Origin: Kamptonema formosum PCC 6407
GTDB lineage: Bacteria; Cyanobacteriota; Cyanobacteriia; Cyanobacteriales; Microcoleaceae
Direction of reading: 5' to 3'
Length of the DNA: 64,000 nucleotides
NCBI RefSeq assembly: GCF_000332155.1
Contig: NZ_KB235904.1
Coordinates: 567,078-631,077, forward strand
Shown here: positions 18,198-27,687 of the stretch, piece after piece
How the letters are laid out: each line of letters starts with the position of its first letter
Numbering within the stretch: position 1 is the first letter of the stretch
The notes under the pieces: model-generated
The model's database searches: none
What the model was told of the DNA's origin: nothing
What the model saw: the letters and a program-made list of their open reading frames with translations, nothing else
Made by a program: the position numbers and the translations under genes

Positions 18198-18713
18198 TTA
18201 CCTCGTTTGATTGGTTTGGTACAAAGGGTTAAAGCCATCCTACAAATGACTAGGTTTATTTACTTAGCAGTTAGCGATCGCGCGATTTTTATTGAACGCA
18301 AAGAAAACCTTATTGGCTACATAACATTGAATGAATTTTTCCGTATCTACCTTTTGATATAAAAAACAATAATGTTTTCCCAAAAAAATCAAAAAAACCA
18401 TAACTTAACCTTATTGATTGTTCCATATAACAGAATAAAATTATTTTTTATTAAATTTTCACACTTCGTTAACATTTGCAGGGAAAATCTAGATATTCTC
18501 CTAATTTAAGACAAACTGGGGTAGTCCTAATCTGCGCGTAAAGCTAGGGATCGGTGGGGCTCCGAACCAGATAACAGGGTGGATTTTTACAAAAAAAACT
18601 TTAATTGAGGTCTTTGCGACAAGGTTCTCAAAAAACAGACCAGCTACCTACAAAGGAGGCTGTACCTTTCTTTAATGCTGTAGGCCATAAGCGAACCTAA
18701 AGGTAAACTAACC
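18198..18713 (+). promoter_or_regulatory. Long structured leader of the CBS/GGDEF/EAL gene
   Basis: An AT-rich stretch is followed by a GC-richer block (about 18515-18590: 'gcgcgtaaagctaggg', TCGG/CCGA hairpin near 18551-18565) and a perfect Shine-Dalgarno AAAGGAGG at 18652-18659 that is 54 nt from the chosen start. The nearer ribosome site, TAAAGGTA (18698-18705), can pair with TACCTTT (18663-18669), which would hide it. These features suggest post-transcriptional control, but no known riboswitch class is matched with confidence. Confidence 0.4.
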
Positions 18714-21700
18714 ATGCAAAAAAATGATTCTCCCATGTATTTGCCAACCTTAGATCAAGTTATAGATCGCTTCCCCTTGGCAGTTGCACCGAATACACCA
18801 TTAATAGAAGTGGTTACGCTCATGGGCCAGATTCACAGCAGTTGCCCAGTAGAACAAGATATTCCCTGCGTACCTCTCAATCCCCCAACAACAGAAGTAT
18901 CCCAATCTCTGGCCGCACCAATTATCGGAGAATCCAGAGCAGGCTGCGTTTTTGTCATCGAAGACTCAAGGCAAGAAATTTCTAAACCTTCAATTTTAAA
19001 AGGGATTTTCACTGAGCGGGATCTCGTCCAACTAATTGCTTCGGGTCAGAAATTAAGAGGAACTACTGTTGCCGAGGTTATGAGTATGCCAGTTGTCACC
19101 CTCACAGAATGTAAGGATCAGGATGTTTTCACTGCCTTAATCTTGCTGCGCCAACATCAAATTCGTCACTTGCCTATATTAAATACTAAAGGTCAACTCG
19201 TAGGAGTTGTTACGCCAGAAAGTATTCGGAAAGCGATGCTACAACCAGCAAATATTCTGAAGATGCGAAGTGTTGATGAAGTGATGGCACTGGATGTGAT
19301 CCAAGCTCCTCCTACTGCTTCAGTGTTGAGTTTAGCGCAGTTGATGGCCGAACACCGCGTGAGCTGTATTGTAATTGCCAAAGAGGTAGAACAGGAAAGT
19401 GAGGAACAATCTGCGGAATTTCCTCCCAATTCCAAAGGAAATATCTACCCTTTTCCAGCCAAAACTCACCCCCCCATTCCGATTGGAATGGTAACAGAGC
19501 GAGACATCGTACAGTTTCAGGCCCTAGAGTTAGATTTGTCTCAGGTAGAGGCTCAAACGGTGATGAGTACGCCGCTATTTTCTCTCAAGCCAGAAGATTC
19601 GCTGTGGGTGGCTCATCAAGAAATGCAGCAGCGTTATGTACGGCGATTAGTAGTAGCAGGAGATCGAGGAGAATTGTTAGGAATTCTGACTCAAACTAAT
19701 TTGCTGCGCGTCCTTGACCCTATGGAAATGTCAGGGATTATTGATGCTTTGCATTTGGCAGTAGAACAACGGACTAGCGAACTAAAAAGTGCGATCGCTT
19801 CCTTAAGTTTGGCTAACACGCAGCTAGAAAGCGAAATGGCCACCCGCGAACGGGCCGAACAGCGCCTCCGCCTCCTAGAATCTTGCGTAGTCAGTGCTAA
19901 TGACGCGATTGTAATTATGGATGGAGGATTTTTAGATGCCTCAGATCCCACGATAGTTTATGTCAATGAAGCTTTTACTCAGATGACGGGTTATCGCCCT
20001 GAAGAAATTGTAGGTAAAACGCCTAATTGTTTACGAGGCCCAGCTAGCGATCTTGCCCAGATCGCGAAAATTCGTAGAGCGTTTTTGCGGCGAGAACCAT
20101 TGCGAATTGAATTGATCAATTATCGCAAAGATGGTTCGATTTATTGGGTAGAGCTTAATAGTGTACCTGTAAATAATGAACAGGGAGTTTTAACTCATTG
20201 GGTATCTGTACAGCGAGATGTTACCGATCGCAAACAGATGGAACAGGCACTTTTCGAGGAAAAAGAACTGGCTCAGGTGACGTTGCAATCGATTGGCGAT
20301 GGTGTAATTACCACTGATGCTGGAGGTCGGATTTATTCTCTTAACCCAGTAGCTGAAAAACTTACAGGTTGGTCAACTACTGAGGCCAAAGGTTTGCTGC
20401 TAGCTAAGGTGCTGAGGATTGTGAATGAAATCACTCGCGCACCGATGGAAAATATTACTCAGACAGCATTGCTTGAGGATCGGATTGTTGACCAGACAAA
20501 TAATGGGATTTTGGTTGCTATATCTGGCCGCGAGTTTGCGATCGATCATTCCGTTGCCCCGATTCATACTAGCGATGGTCGCATTATTGGGGCAGTAGTC
20601 GTTTTTCGAGATGTTACTCAGGTTCGCACTCAGGCCCGGCAATTATCTTGGCAGGCAACTCATGATGCTTTGACTGGTTTAGTCAATCGCCGTGAATTTG
20701 AGTATCAGTTAGAACAGGCTATTTTGGGAGCGCAAAATCTGAAGGAAGAGCATATTTTGCTCTATTTGGATCTCGATCGCTTTAAAATTGTTAATGATAC
20801 TTGCGGTCATATTGCTGGTGATGAATTGCTGCGGCAAGTGAGCGATTTGTTTAAAAGTAAGATTCGGAAAACTGATATTCTGGCTCGCCTGGGAGGGGAT
20901 GAATTTGCTGTACTACTTTATCATTGCCCTCCAGAAAAAGGATTGGATGCTGCCGAGTCTTTGTTACGATCTATTCAGAGTTTTCGGTTTACCTGGCAAG
21001 GCAAAACTTTTTCTATTGGTGTCAGTATTGGTATCGCGGCCATTAATGTAGATGCAACCTCTAGTTCCTGTATTTTGAGTGCAGCGGATGTTGCTTGCTA
21101 TGCGGCTAAAGATAAAGGCCGCAACCGCGTGCAGGTTTACCAAATTGGCGATCGCGAATTGGCAAAGCAGCGGGGGGAAACTCAGTGGGCTGTGCGAATT
21201 AACCAAGCTTTGGAAGAGAATTGGTTTAGCCTTTATTGTCAGCCAATTGTGCCTTTGATTAATGTCAAAGGTAGTCCAGAACATTGTGAAATTCTCCTCC
21301 GCCTCCGAGATGAGAAAGGTCAGATGGTCTCACCTATGGCGTTTATTCCTGCGGCTGAACGCTATAATTTGATGCACTCGATTGACCGTTGGGTAATCCG
21401 TACTTTGTTTGGTTATTTGCAAGATGCTCCTAGTTTTGTGTTCCCCAAACAAGAAAATTCAAAATCCAATCTGCCTTTTTCTACTCTTGGTAAGGCGCGT
21501 CGTCAAAATGTTAATTCCCTGTATGCTGTGAATTTGTCGGGGGCTAGTATTAATGACGATCAGTTTATTGATTTCTTGCACGAGCAGTTTACTACCTATA
21601 GGATACCACCGGAGGCGATTTGTTGGGAAATTACCGAAACTCTAGCTATTGCCAATCTCAGTAAAGCGGCAAATTTTATTAGAAAACTTAAGGATTTGGG

Positions 21701-22067
21701 CTGTTGTTTTGCTCTAGATGATTTTGGCAGTGGGATGTCTTCTTTTGCTTATCTGAAAAGTTTGCCTGTTGATTTTGTGAAGATCGATGGCAATTTTGTG
21801 AAAAATATTGTAGATAATCCGATTGATTTAGCAATGGTGGAGGCGATTAATCGCATTGGTCATGTCATGGGAATCCAAACTATTGCTGAATATGTGGAAA
21901 ATGAAGCTGTGATGGAAAAACTTAAAGAACTTGGGGTAGATTATGCCCAGGGGTATTATTTGGGAAAACCTCAGCCTTTTCATTTAATAGTTGCTGATAG
22001 TGAGGAGGAAGTTTTGGGGGAGTTTCCGGCAAAATCTCTAACTTTTGAAGGGAAGCTGGCTTGTTAA
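18714..22067 (+). CDS. CBS-PAS-PAS-GGDEF-EAL c-di-GMP signalling protein
   Basis: The 1117-residue cytosolic protein starts with four CBS motifs (two Bateman modules, about 1-345; e.g. GIFTERDLVQLIASG, GMVTERDIVQF), which usually bind adenine nucleotides. A short coiled coil (about 350-385), two PAS domains (about 390-510 and 525-640), a GGDEF domain (about 645-800, intact GGDEF at 727-731) and an EAL domain (about 820-1085) follow. The EAL signature reads EILLR (E859), with NLSGASINDDQF, EITET, DDFGSGMSSF and IAEYVEN present, so most metal ligands remain. It could make or break c-di-GMP in response to nucleotide level and a PAS signal. Monocistronic behind a long leader. Confidence 0.94.
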   Translation: MQKNDSPMYLPTLDQVIDRFPLAVAPNTPLIEVVTLMGQIHSSCPVEQDIPCVPLNPPTTEVSQSLAAPIIGESRAGCVFVIEDSRQEISKPSILKGIFTERDLVQLIASGQKLRGTTVAEVMSMPVVTLTECKDQDVFTALILLRQHQIRHLPILNTKGQLVGVVTPESIRKAMLQPANILKMRSVDEVMALDVIQAPPTASVLSLAQLMAEHRVSCIVIAKEVEQESEEQSAEFPPNSKGNIYPFPAKTHPPIPIGMVTERDIVQFQALELDLSQVEAQTVMSTPLFSLKPEDSLWVAHQEMQQRYVRRLVVAGDRGELLGILTQTNLLRVLDPMEMSGIIDALHLAVEQRTSELKSAIASLSLANTQLESEMATRERAEQRLRLLESCVVSANDAIVIMDGGFLDASDPTIVYVNEAFTQMTGYRPEEIVGKTPNCLRGPASDLAQIAKIRRAFLRREPLRIELINYRKDGSIYWVELNSVPVNNEQGVLTHWVSVQRDVTDRKQMEQALFEEKELAQVTLQSIGDGVITTDAGGRIYSLNPVAEKLTGWSTTEAKGLLLAKVLRIVNEITRAPMENITQTALLEDRIVDQTNNGILVAISGREFAIDHSVAPIHTSDGRIIGAVVVFRDVTQVRTQARQLSWQATHDALTGLVNRREFEYQLEQAILGAQNLKEEHILLYLDLDRFKIVNDTCGHIAGDELLRQVSDLFKSKIRKTDILARLGGDEFAVLLYHCPPEKGLDAAESLLRSIQSFRFTWQGKTFSIGVSIGIAAINVDATSSSCILSAADVACYAAKDKGRNRVQVYQIGDRELAKQRGETQWAVRINQALEENWFSLYCQPIVPLINVKGSPEHCEILLRLRDEKGQMVSPMAFIPAAERYNLMHSIDRWVIRTLFGYLQDAPSFVFPKQENSKSNLPFSTLGKARRQNVNSLYAVNLSGASINDDQFIDFLHEQFTTYRIPPEAICWEITETLAIANLSKAANFIRKLKDLGCCFALDDFGSGMSSFAYLKSLPVDFVKIDGNFVKNIVDNPIDLAMVEAINRIGHVMGIQTIAEYVENEAVMEKLKELGVDYAQGYYLGKPQPFHLIVADSEEEVLGEFPAKSLTFEGKLAC

Positions 22068-22174
22068 GTAGAAGGAAGAAGGAAGAAAAATTTAGTTATC
22101 TAGGAGAGTCTGATGGCTATTCTCTATAATTTACTGGCATTAATTTACTCGCACCATTCAGATTAACTCGTTTT

Positions 22175-22759
22175 ATGCTACAATTCGATTGCCAATTAGA
22201 AACCATTTATGCTAAAGATCGCCGGGAATGGCGAGCATGGTTGGAGAAAAACTGTAACACTTCTAGAGGTGTGTGGCTGATCTACTACAAAGTCAAAAGT
22301 AATTTACCAAGTATTAAATATACTGAAGCGGTAAAAGAAGCCTTATGCTTTGGCTGGATTGATAGTAAGGTCAAATCATTAGATGAAGAACGCTATATGC
22401 AGATATTTACTCCGCGCCAGCCTAAAAGTGTCTGGTCAAAATTAAACAAGCAATATATTGAAGAACTGCTCGCACAGGATTTGATGACTGAGGCCGGTAT
22501 TAAAAAGATTGAAGTGGCAAAACAAGATGGATCGTGGACTTTGTTAGATGCAATTGAAGCATTAATAATTCCCCAGGATTTAATGCAGGCATTAGAAGCA
22601 AATGAAGCTGCAAACAGATATTTTCAGGCATTTAGTAATTCCAATAAAAAGAGTATCTTGTTTTGGATTGACAGTGCTAAACGTCCAGAGACAAGGTTGA
22701 AAAGAATTGAGCAAACTATAAATTTAGCAGCAGATAACAAAAATCCATTAACACGATAG
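22175..22759 (+). CDS. YdeI/OmpD-associated family protein
   Basis: A 194-residue cytosolic protein with the family pattern: N-terminal RREWRAWLEKN, WLIYYKV, YTEAVKEALCFGWIDSKVKSLDEERYMQIFTPRQPKSVWSKLNKQYIEEL, and a C-terminal three-helix segment with SNSNKKSILFWIDSAKRPETRLKRIEQTI. Members are widespread and were linked to bacteriocin or peptide resistance in enterobacteria; the function here is unproven. Stand-alone, ATG at 22175. Confidence 0.88.
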   Translation: MLQFDCQLETIYAKDRREWRAWLEKNCNTSRGVWLIYYKVKSNLPSIKYTEAVKEALCFGWIDSKVKSLDEERYMQIFTPRQPKSVWSKLNKQYIEELLAQDLMTEAGIKKIEVAKQDGSWTLLDAIEALIIPQDLMQALEANEAANRYFQAFSNSNKKSILFWIDSAKRPETRLKRIEQTINLAADNKNPLTR

Positions 22760-22882
22760 GTGAAAGGCTATGTTGAGTTTTGATATTGCTAGTTAAGCTT
22801 TTTCTCTTAAAGGATTGGTCGCTCTTGAAAAGACTTATCGCGTTTTAAGAAGACTAAACACTTGTACTGATTAACGATTGGT

Positions 22883-23218
22883 TTAGTCATCGATATTGAA
22901 ACTTTCACCATTACTGCGAGTAAGGGTTTTACCCTCAAACTCGTTATCGTCGTCATATTTTCCGCTAACTGTAATTTTTTCACCTACAGTCAGGTTGACG
23001 CGACCGAGAAGATCCGAGTCTCCTTCAACTACAATTTGTCCGTTGGGGGTGTTCAAAATAAATTTATCATCATCGATGACTTTGACGACTTCACCGGAAA
23101 TTTGAGTAATACTCGTGCGCTGACTTAAATTAGCATTGGTCTGAGCTAAAACTACTTCAGGAATAGTAAATGTCGCGATAGCAGCGATCGCAAAACTAAG
23201 CAAGGATTTAAACTTCAT
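22883..23218 (-). CDS. Secreted small OB-fold-like protein
   Basis: The 111-residue product has a signal peptide (MKFKSLLSFAIAAIATFTIPEVVLAQ, cleavage near VLA-Q). The 85-residue mature domain is all beta (ISGEVVKVIDDDKFILNTPNGQIVVEGD..GEKITVSGKYDDD..FEGKTLTRSNG), reminiscent of YgiW/YdeI-type bacterial OB-fold proteins of the periplasm. The fold call rests on pattern only. It is very acidic. Promoter and start region 23219-23280 look ordinary. Confidence 0.75.
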   Translation of the reverse strand: MKFKSLLSFAIAAIATFTIPEVVLAQTNANLSQRTSITQISGEVVKVIDDDKFILNTPNGQIVVEGDSDLLGRVNLTVGEKITVSGKYDDDNEFEGKTLTRSNGESFNIDD

Positions 23219-23428
23219 TATTTGAAACTCCCGATGAATTGATGTATGAGTGTTTAATATTTAGCTATGACAAGCCAAGCTTAACATAAATATAAAAAAT
23301 GATTTTTAGAGTAGTCAAAATCTATCAAAAGATAGGTATATGAGATCGCTTTGTGTTTTGATGTTAAAATTATAGCTGATAGCGGCTATTTGCTACACTA
23401 TAGTCTAGCTTTTCTCCCACATCCACCC

Positions 23429-23614
23429 ATGACAACATCTCAATTTTATATAGTCAAACAACCCCCAGGCCATTGCGAAATTATCCCCAGCGAACAAGTA
23501 GAAAAAAAAGAAAACCCCACCCTCATAGAAAAGTGGGGCCCCTATAATTCACAACAAGAAGCGATCGCACGTCGTATCGGTTTAATTCGAGCGGGAAAAT
23601 GCCAACCTCAATAA
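23429..23614 (+). CDS. Small conserved hypothetical protein (61 aa)
   Basis: A 61-residue frame from ATG 23429 (MTTSQFYIVKQPPGHCEII...PYNSQQEAIARRIGLIRAGKCQPQ). The pattern, a short beta part and then one amphipathic helix, recalls small proteins common in cyanobacteria and sometimes labelled transposase-related without evidence. The frame is open 26 residues further upstream, but that part is AT-rich and unlike protein. No function is known to me. Confidence 0.6.
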   Translation: MTTSQFYIVKQPPGHCEIIPSEQVEKKENPTLIEKWGPYNSQQEAIARRIGLIRAGKCQPQ

Positions 23615-23627
23615 CAGCTAAAGTATT

Positions 23628-23731
23628 AAGACTTACACCTGGGGTTTCAGAAACCGGGTTTTTAACCAAAATACTTCTTTACAAGCCGTAGATTCGCTAA
23701 AAAACCCGGTTTCTTTGCTCGATCGCGTAAT
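23628..23731. repeat. MITE-like repeat (aaaccgggttttt/aaaaacccggttt), copy 1
   Basis: Inner arms 'agaaaccgggttttt' and 'aaaaaacccggtttct' surround 'accaaaatacttctt...'. The outer ends ('aagacttacacc', 'cgcgtaattcct') are worn copies of the better-kept ends at 25507-25625. Confidence 0.8.
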
Positions 23732-23738
23732 TCCTGTT

Positions 23739-25052
23739 TTACTTTTTACTCTTTGATTTAGCTTTCGTTTCCGCCTGATGATTGCTTCCTTGTTTCGCGA
23801 CAATCTCCTGAGTCAAAACATCCAAAGCCTTGGTATATTGCGGATCTGCTAGCGTCGCAATCTTATTACGATCGCTCCTCAATTCTTGCTTTTGGGCCTC
23901 CGTCAGCTCAACCTTAAAATCTGGTTCAATCCCCGCATGATTAATATCCGTGCCATTGGGTGTAAAATACTTCGCGATCGTTACCGCCATCCCCGAACCA
24001 TTGCCCACACCCCTTACTGACTGCACCAAACCCTTACCAAAAGTCTTGGTTCCCACCAAAACGGCTCGCTTATTATCCTGTAAAGCACCCGATAAAATCT
24101 CACTAGCACTCGCAGAACCGCCATCCACCAAAACTACCAATGGTTTATCTGTCATCGCTCGTTGATTCGCCGTTTGGCGATCGGCTTCACCTAAGCGATC
24201 GACTGTGGAAACAATAGTACCTTCTTTAAGCCACATCCGCGCAATTTCAATACTTCCATAGAGCAAACCCCCTGGATTCGATCGCAGATCTAAGATATAG
24301 CCCGTTACTTTCTTTTGTTCCAAAGACTTGATCGCATCTCGCATTTCCGATGCCGCATTGGCGCTAAACTGATTCAAGCGGATATATCCTATATCTCCCG
24401 CTGAACTTTTGTTAACAGAAGAACGTACAGGATGAATTTCAATTTTAGCCCGCTTTAGCTTAAAATCTATTTCCTTATTTCCTCGTAAAATTGTCAGCGT
24501 CACTTGGCTATTAATCGGGCCGCGAATCAGGTTTACCGCCTGAGTCGTATCCATTCCCTCCGTACTTTTCCCATCAATTTTGGTAATAATATCTTTCGCC
24601 AAAATCCCAGCTTGAAAAGCAGGAGTATCCTCTATCGGCGAAATTACCACCAACTTTTTCGTTTCCTCATCTTGAGTTAGCTGAATACCAACGCCAGTCA
24701 ATTCCCCAGAAGTATCAATCTGCATATTCCTGAACTCTTCCGGGTCCATGAACCGCGTATAAGGGTCATCCAGCTTCTTCAGCATTTCCCGGATAGCCTT
24801 GTATGCTTCCTCGTCATTGGTATAAGTACGGTTAAGATAATCATTCCGCACTGCTTTCCAGTCAATCTGGTTGAAAGTACCATCTACATAACTTTTGTCA
24901 ATTATCTGCCAAACTTCATCGACCAGTTCCTTGGGGCTCTGGCGAAAGGATGCTTGACTTTGGGAAAGATGAATACCTGCCCCAGTTACTGTGACAGCAG
25001 TCAGCATAACCGCTGTCGCACTTAGAATAAGCCCACGTTTTGTTATTACCAT
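23739..25052 (-). CDS. Carboxyl-terminal processing protease (S41, Ctp family)
   Basis: A 437-residue serine protease with an N-terminal hydrophobic export/anchor segment (about 7-28), a Ctp N-terminal helical region, a PDZ domain (about 105-190; GVGIQLTQDEE, AGILAKDIITKIDGKS) and an S41 core. The GGSASASEIL segment (311-320) carries the nucleophilic serine and K340 in FGKGLVQ is the general base. Paralogues in cyanobacteria mature the D1 protein of photosystem II (CtpA) or have unknown substrates (CtpB, CtpC); I cannot decide which this is. Monocistronic. Confidence 0.93.
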   Translation of the reverse strand: MVITKRGLILSATAVMLTAVTVTGAGIHLSQSQASFRQSPKELVDEVWQIIDKSYVDGTFNQIDWKAVRNDYLNRTYTNDEEAYKAIREMLKKLDDPYTRFMDPEEFRNMQIDTSGELTGVGIQLTQDEETKKLVVISPIEDTPAFQAGILAKDIITKIDGKSTEGMDTTQAVNLIRGPINSQVTLTILRGNKEIDFKLKRAKIEIHPVRSSVNKSSAGDIGYIRLNQFSANAASEMRDAIKSLEQKKVTGYILDLRSNPGGLLYGSIEIARMWLKEGTIVSTVDRLGEADRQTANQRAMTDKPLVVLVDGGSASASEILSGALQDNKRAVLVGTKTFGKGLVQSVRGVGNGSGMAVTIAKYFTPNGTDINHAGIEPDFKVELTEAQKQELRSDRNKIATLADPQYTKALDVLTQEIVAKQGSNHQAETKAKSKSKK

Positions 25053-25142
25053 CTGTCTGCTGTGCTGGAGGAAAAGGTTGTGAAATAGTTAAGCTCAATG
25101 TAACACACGCAACGGTCAGGAATTAAAAATTAACAATTAAAA

Positions 25143-25213
25143 TAGGACTATTAAGTATCGCTAAGGTAAGGTCGCCGTCTCAGTGGTAAAGTCAGTGCGG
25201 AGACGGCGGTGCT
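25143..25213. repeat. Dispersed repeat with GTCTC/GAGAC arms, copy 2
   Basis: Shares 'aggacta', 'atcgct', 'gtctc.g.ggtaaagt' and the GAGAC block with 2347-2415. Here CGCCGTCTC and GGAGACGGCG pair well (about 25171-25210). Confidence 0.55.
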
Positions 25214-25506
25214 AACCAATTGCTGAAGGTAAATGTAAAGATGTACAGCGACAAGGGAGGCTAGCTCTAGAGTTTAGTACAAAGTATAACCTATTTTAGA
25301 GTAACTTAACTGGCTTTATTGAGGCGTAAAGCAGTTTTGTCATTACCTTTTCATAATTTGATTCATAATTTGAGGGAGTTAAGGTGGCGAAAAGTCAGAT
25401 TTGAAGAGATTAATATTGCTATTGCTGCTAAATAGCAAAGAAATTATCATAATAGAGCTAAATAAACTGGGTTTTGATCGACTAATCTTTGAAGATGTTT
25501 TAAAAG

Positions 25507-25625
25507 TATAACAGACTTACGCAACCAACCAAAGAAACCGGGTTTTTTGACGAAAATACTTCGCCCTTATCCACAGATTCTCTCAAAAACCCGGTTTCTG
25601 GGACGATCTGCGTAAGTCTGTTATA
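25507..25625. mobile_element. MITE-like element with perfect 17-bp terminal inverted repeats
   Basis: The ends 'tataacagacttacgca' (25507-25523) and 'tgcgtaagtctgttata' (25609-25625) are perfect complements, and TA at each edge would fit a TA target duplication. Inside lies a second palindrome built on 'aaaccgggtttttt/aaaaacccggttt'. It encodes nothing. Related copies lie at 23628-23731, 47036-47154 and 61938-62049. The pattern fits a non-autonomous element moved by a Tc1/IS630-type transposase, which is inference. Confidence 0.8.
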
Positions 25626-25723
25626 AGCGAGTCAAAAAATTACTCACAAGGTGCTGGTTTCTTCAAATCTCAGCATCAGCCTTGTGAGTTTTTTCCCACC
25701 CTACCCTACTTTTAAAACCTCCT

Positions 25724-27649
25724 CTAAGACTCACGTCCTGATGACCATTTATCGCGCCATTTAACCGTGCCTTCGTGAGCTAAAACCCAGCGGCGGCAAA
25801 CCAGATTTTCTCGCAGCGGTGACTGTCCCTCCCGCAATAAAACGTACTTGTAAGCAATCAGCTTGCCCGCACTTTCATTAAAAGGAATTTCCCCAAACCA
25901 AGTATTAGTATTAATGTATTCCAGTGGGTAAGCATTACTAATATCCCAGTTGCCCAATTCGGGACAATCTCCGATTACCACAATCCTCTCACCCGGCTGA
26001 GTTTGAACGCTATTGAGCTGCGCCCGTACAATTACTTGCCCCTTAACTCGCTCCCCGACATGACTGAAGATAATTACTTCGCGCGAATCGAGCTCTAAAT
26101 TATGCAACATCCTGTCTTTAACTTCAAACTTGCGGCGTGATAAAACCTCTGTATGTTCTCCGTCTGGTAACTCAGTATCAACCGATTCAATTGTTACAGG
26201 AGTACCCCGATTCATGGCTACAAATACCACTGAATCCCGATATCGCCGCACATAACAATAAACATCAGGAGTCAAATACTTTTGCCAGTGGCTACCCAGT
26301 GAAATAGCAGGATTTAGCCGCCGCAAACCAGAGAGCAATCGCAGATCTCGGTAAATTGGCGTGTCGGTTTCCCAACTTTCCATCATCGGGCGATTATAGG
26401 GGTCATTGCCGCCATCTGTATCATCGTGGAGGTACTGTTCAGTACCATAATAAATGCAGGGAATACCGCGAGTTGTCATAATTAAATCAATCGCCAGCCG
26501 TAGCATTTCTGGGTCAGAATTTAATGATTGAAACCGGGGCATATCGTGATTGTCAATAAATGTAATCAACTCCGTTGCCCCGTAATAGCGATGATCCAGG
26601 TTCAGAACATCCTGAATTAAATTAAATCCTCCTTCCGCACCCTGCGCCAAAGCTCCTCGAATTGCCACGCATAAGCCAAAGTCCAAAATTGTCATTCCAG
26701 ACTCATTGGCAAATTCAACTGACTTGTCGCTTCTGGGATCGCTATAAATCCACTCTCCAAAGATGAAAACATCGGGCCGATGAGTTAAAATATCAGCGTT
26801 AAATTCTTGCCAAAACCAGATTGGCATATGCTTAACTGTATCCACTCGTAAAGCATCAACACCTCGGTCTAACCATTGTTTAATCGCTGATTTGATGTAG
26901 TTTCGGTACTCGATATTGTTTTCATTGAAAGTAGCTAAACCACTAAGTTCGCAGTTTTGCACCTGCCATTCATCTTCCCAGTTTTGAACTTCGCCGTAGT
27001 GGTGATACCAGTTATTTTTGTCGTCGTTGAAATCAGCTATTTTCACTCCATCGTCGTAGAGTTCGCCCTTTTTACCGCTAAAATCTGGGTTGCTATGATT
27101 GCAGACAATATCCAGAATAAGTTTCATATTCCGTTTGTGAAGTTCATCAATTAAACGGTCAAAAGTTGTATTTCTTGTTTCTTGGGTCGCGTTAAGAGAA
27201 GGATTTTCATCTTTGGCGATAAAACGAGGATTGAGCCGTTTAAAATCTTTGATCCAGTAACCGTGAATAGCAGCTTGTTCGATAAATAAAGCTTCAACTT
27301 GCTCGAACAAAGGAGTCAGCCAAAGCGCTGTCACTCCCAGGTTTTTTAAGTAGTCAAGTTTATCAATAACTCCTTGTAAGTCACCACCCCAATATTTTCC
27401 CCAGTCTTTTCCTTCTGGATCGTAAAGTTCCGGGTTTGGCCCTTCGCTATTTTCTGCGTCGCCATCGAAGAAGCGGTCAACTACGATGAAATAAATGGTT
27501 TCTTGGCGAAATTCTATATCTCTGGTATATAGAAATTCTAAGTCAATCTCGCTTTCCTGTTTAACTTCTTCTACGAGAGCTTCAACTTCTGCTTGGGGAT
27601 TATTTACGTGATATTGTTCTGAAGTTTGAGTGGGAGTAACGGGTGTCAT
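25724..27649 (-). CDS. GH13 alpha-amylase family enzyme with C-terminal CBM20
   Basis: The 641-residue product holds a GH13 barrel: YFIVVDRFFDGD, LGVTALWLTPLFEQ, DIVCNHS, nucleophile D270 in LRVDTVKHMP, acid/base E299 in FGEWIY, and D369 in FIDNHD. A C-terminal domain (about 535-640; VRAQLNSVQTQPGERIVVIGDCPELGNWD...) is a starch-binding CBM20. The resemblance is to cyclomaltodextrin glucanotransferase and maltogenic amylases, so transglycosylation is possible. There is no signal peptide (MTPVTPTQTSEQYH), which argues for cytosolic glycogen or maltodextrin turnover. A 15-bp perfect inverted repeat lies 39 bp before the start. Confidence 0.93.
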   Translation of the reverse strand: MTPVTPTQTSEQYHVNNPQAEVEALVEEVKQESEIDLEFLYTRDIEFRQETIYFIVVDRFFDGDAENSEGPNPELYDPEGKDWGKYWGGDLQGVIDKLDYLKNLGVTALWLTPLFEQVEALFIEQAAIHGYWIKDFKRLNPRFIAKDENPSLNATQETRNTTFDRLIDELHKRNMKLILDIVCNHSNPDFSGKKGELYDDGVKIADFNDDKNNWYHHYGEVQNWEDEWQVQNCELSGLATFNENNIEYRNYIKSAIKQWLDRGVDALRVDTVKHMPIWFWQEFNADILTHRPDVFIFGEWIYSDPRSDKSVEFANESGMTILDFGLCVAIRGALAQGAEGGFNLIQDVLNLDHRYYGATELITFIDNHDMPRFQSLNSDPEMLRLAIDLIMTTRGIPCIYYGTEQYLHDDTDGGNDPYNRPMMESWETDTPIYRDLRLLSGLRRLNPAISLGSHWQKYLTPDVYCYVRRYRDSVVFVAMNRGTPVTIESVDTELPDGEHTEVLSRRKFEVKDRMLHNLELDSREVIIFSHVGERVKGQVIVRAQLNSVQTQPGERIVVIGDCPELGNWDISNAYPLEYINTNTWFGEIPFNESAGKLIAYKYVLLREGQSPLRENLVCRRWVLAHEGTVKWRDKWSSGRES

Positions 27650-27687
27650 AAGATTAGCTTTCAGATATAGTTTAATAGCAAAATTTG

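Larger units (their letters stand above)
25053..25723. other. 671-bp intergenic region between Ctp protease and amylase
   Basis: It holds the promoter region of the protease gene, a second copy of the GTCTC/GAGAC repeat (25143-25213), an AT-rich stretch and the best-preserved MITE-like element (25507-25625). After it, 'cacaaggtgctggtttctt..aatctcagcatcagccttgtgag' (about 25646-25690) forms an inverted repeat CTCACAAGG/CCTTGTGAG that could terminate the amylase transcript or be another element. No gene is seen. Confidence 0.6.

Noticed and set aside
18460-18600. GEMM-I c-di-GMP riboswitch
   Set aside because: 'gcgtaaagctaggg' resembles one half of the motif, but the GGGCAAACC-like partner is about 65 nt away rather than about 20, and the second helix does not form. 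Kept only as an unassigned structured leader.
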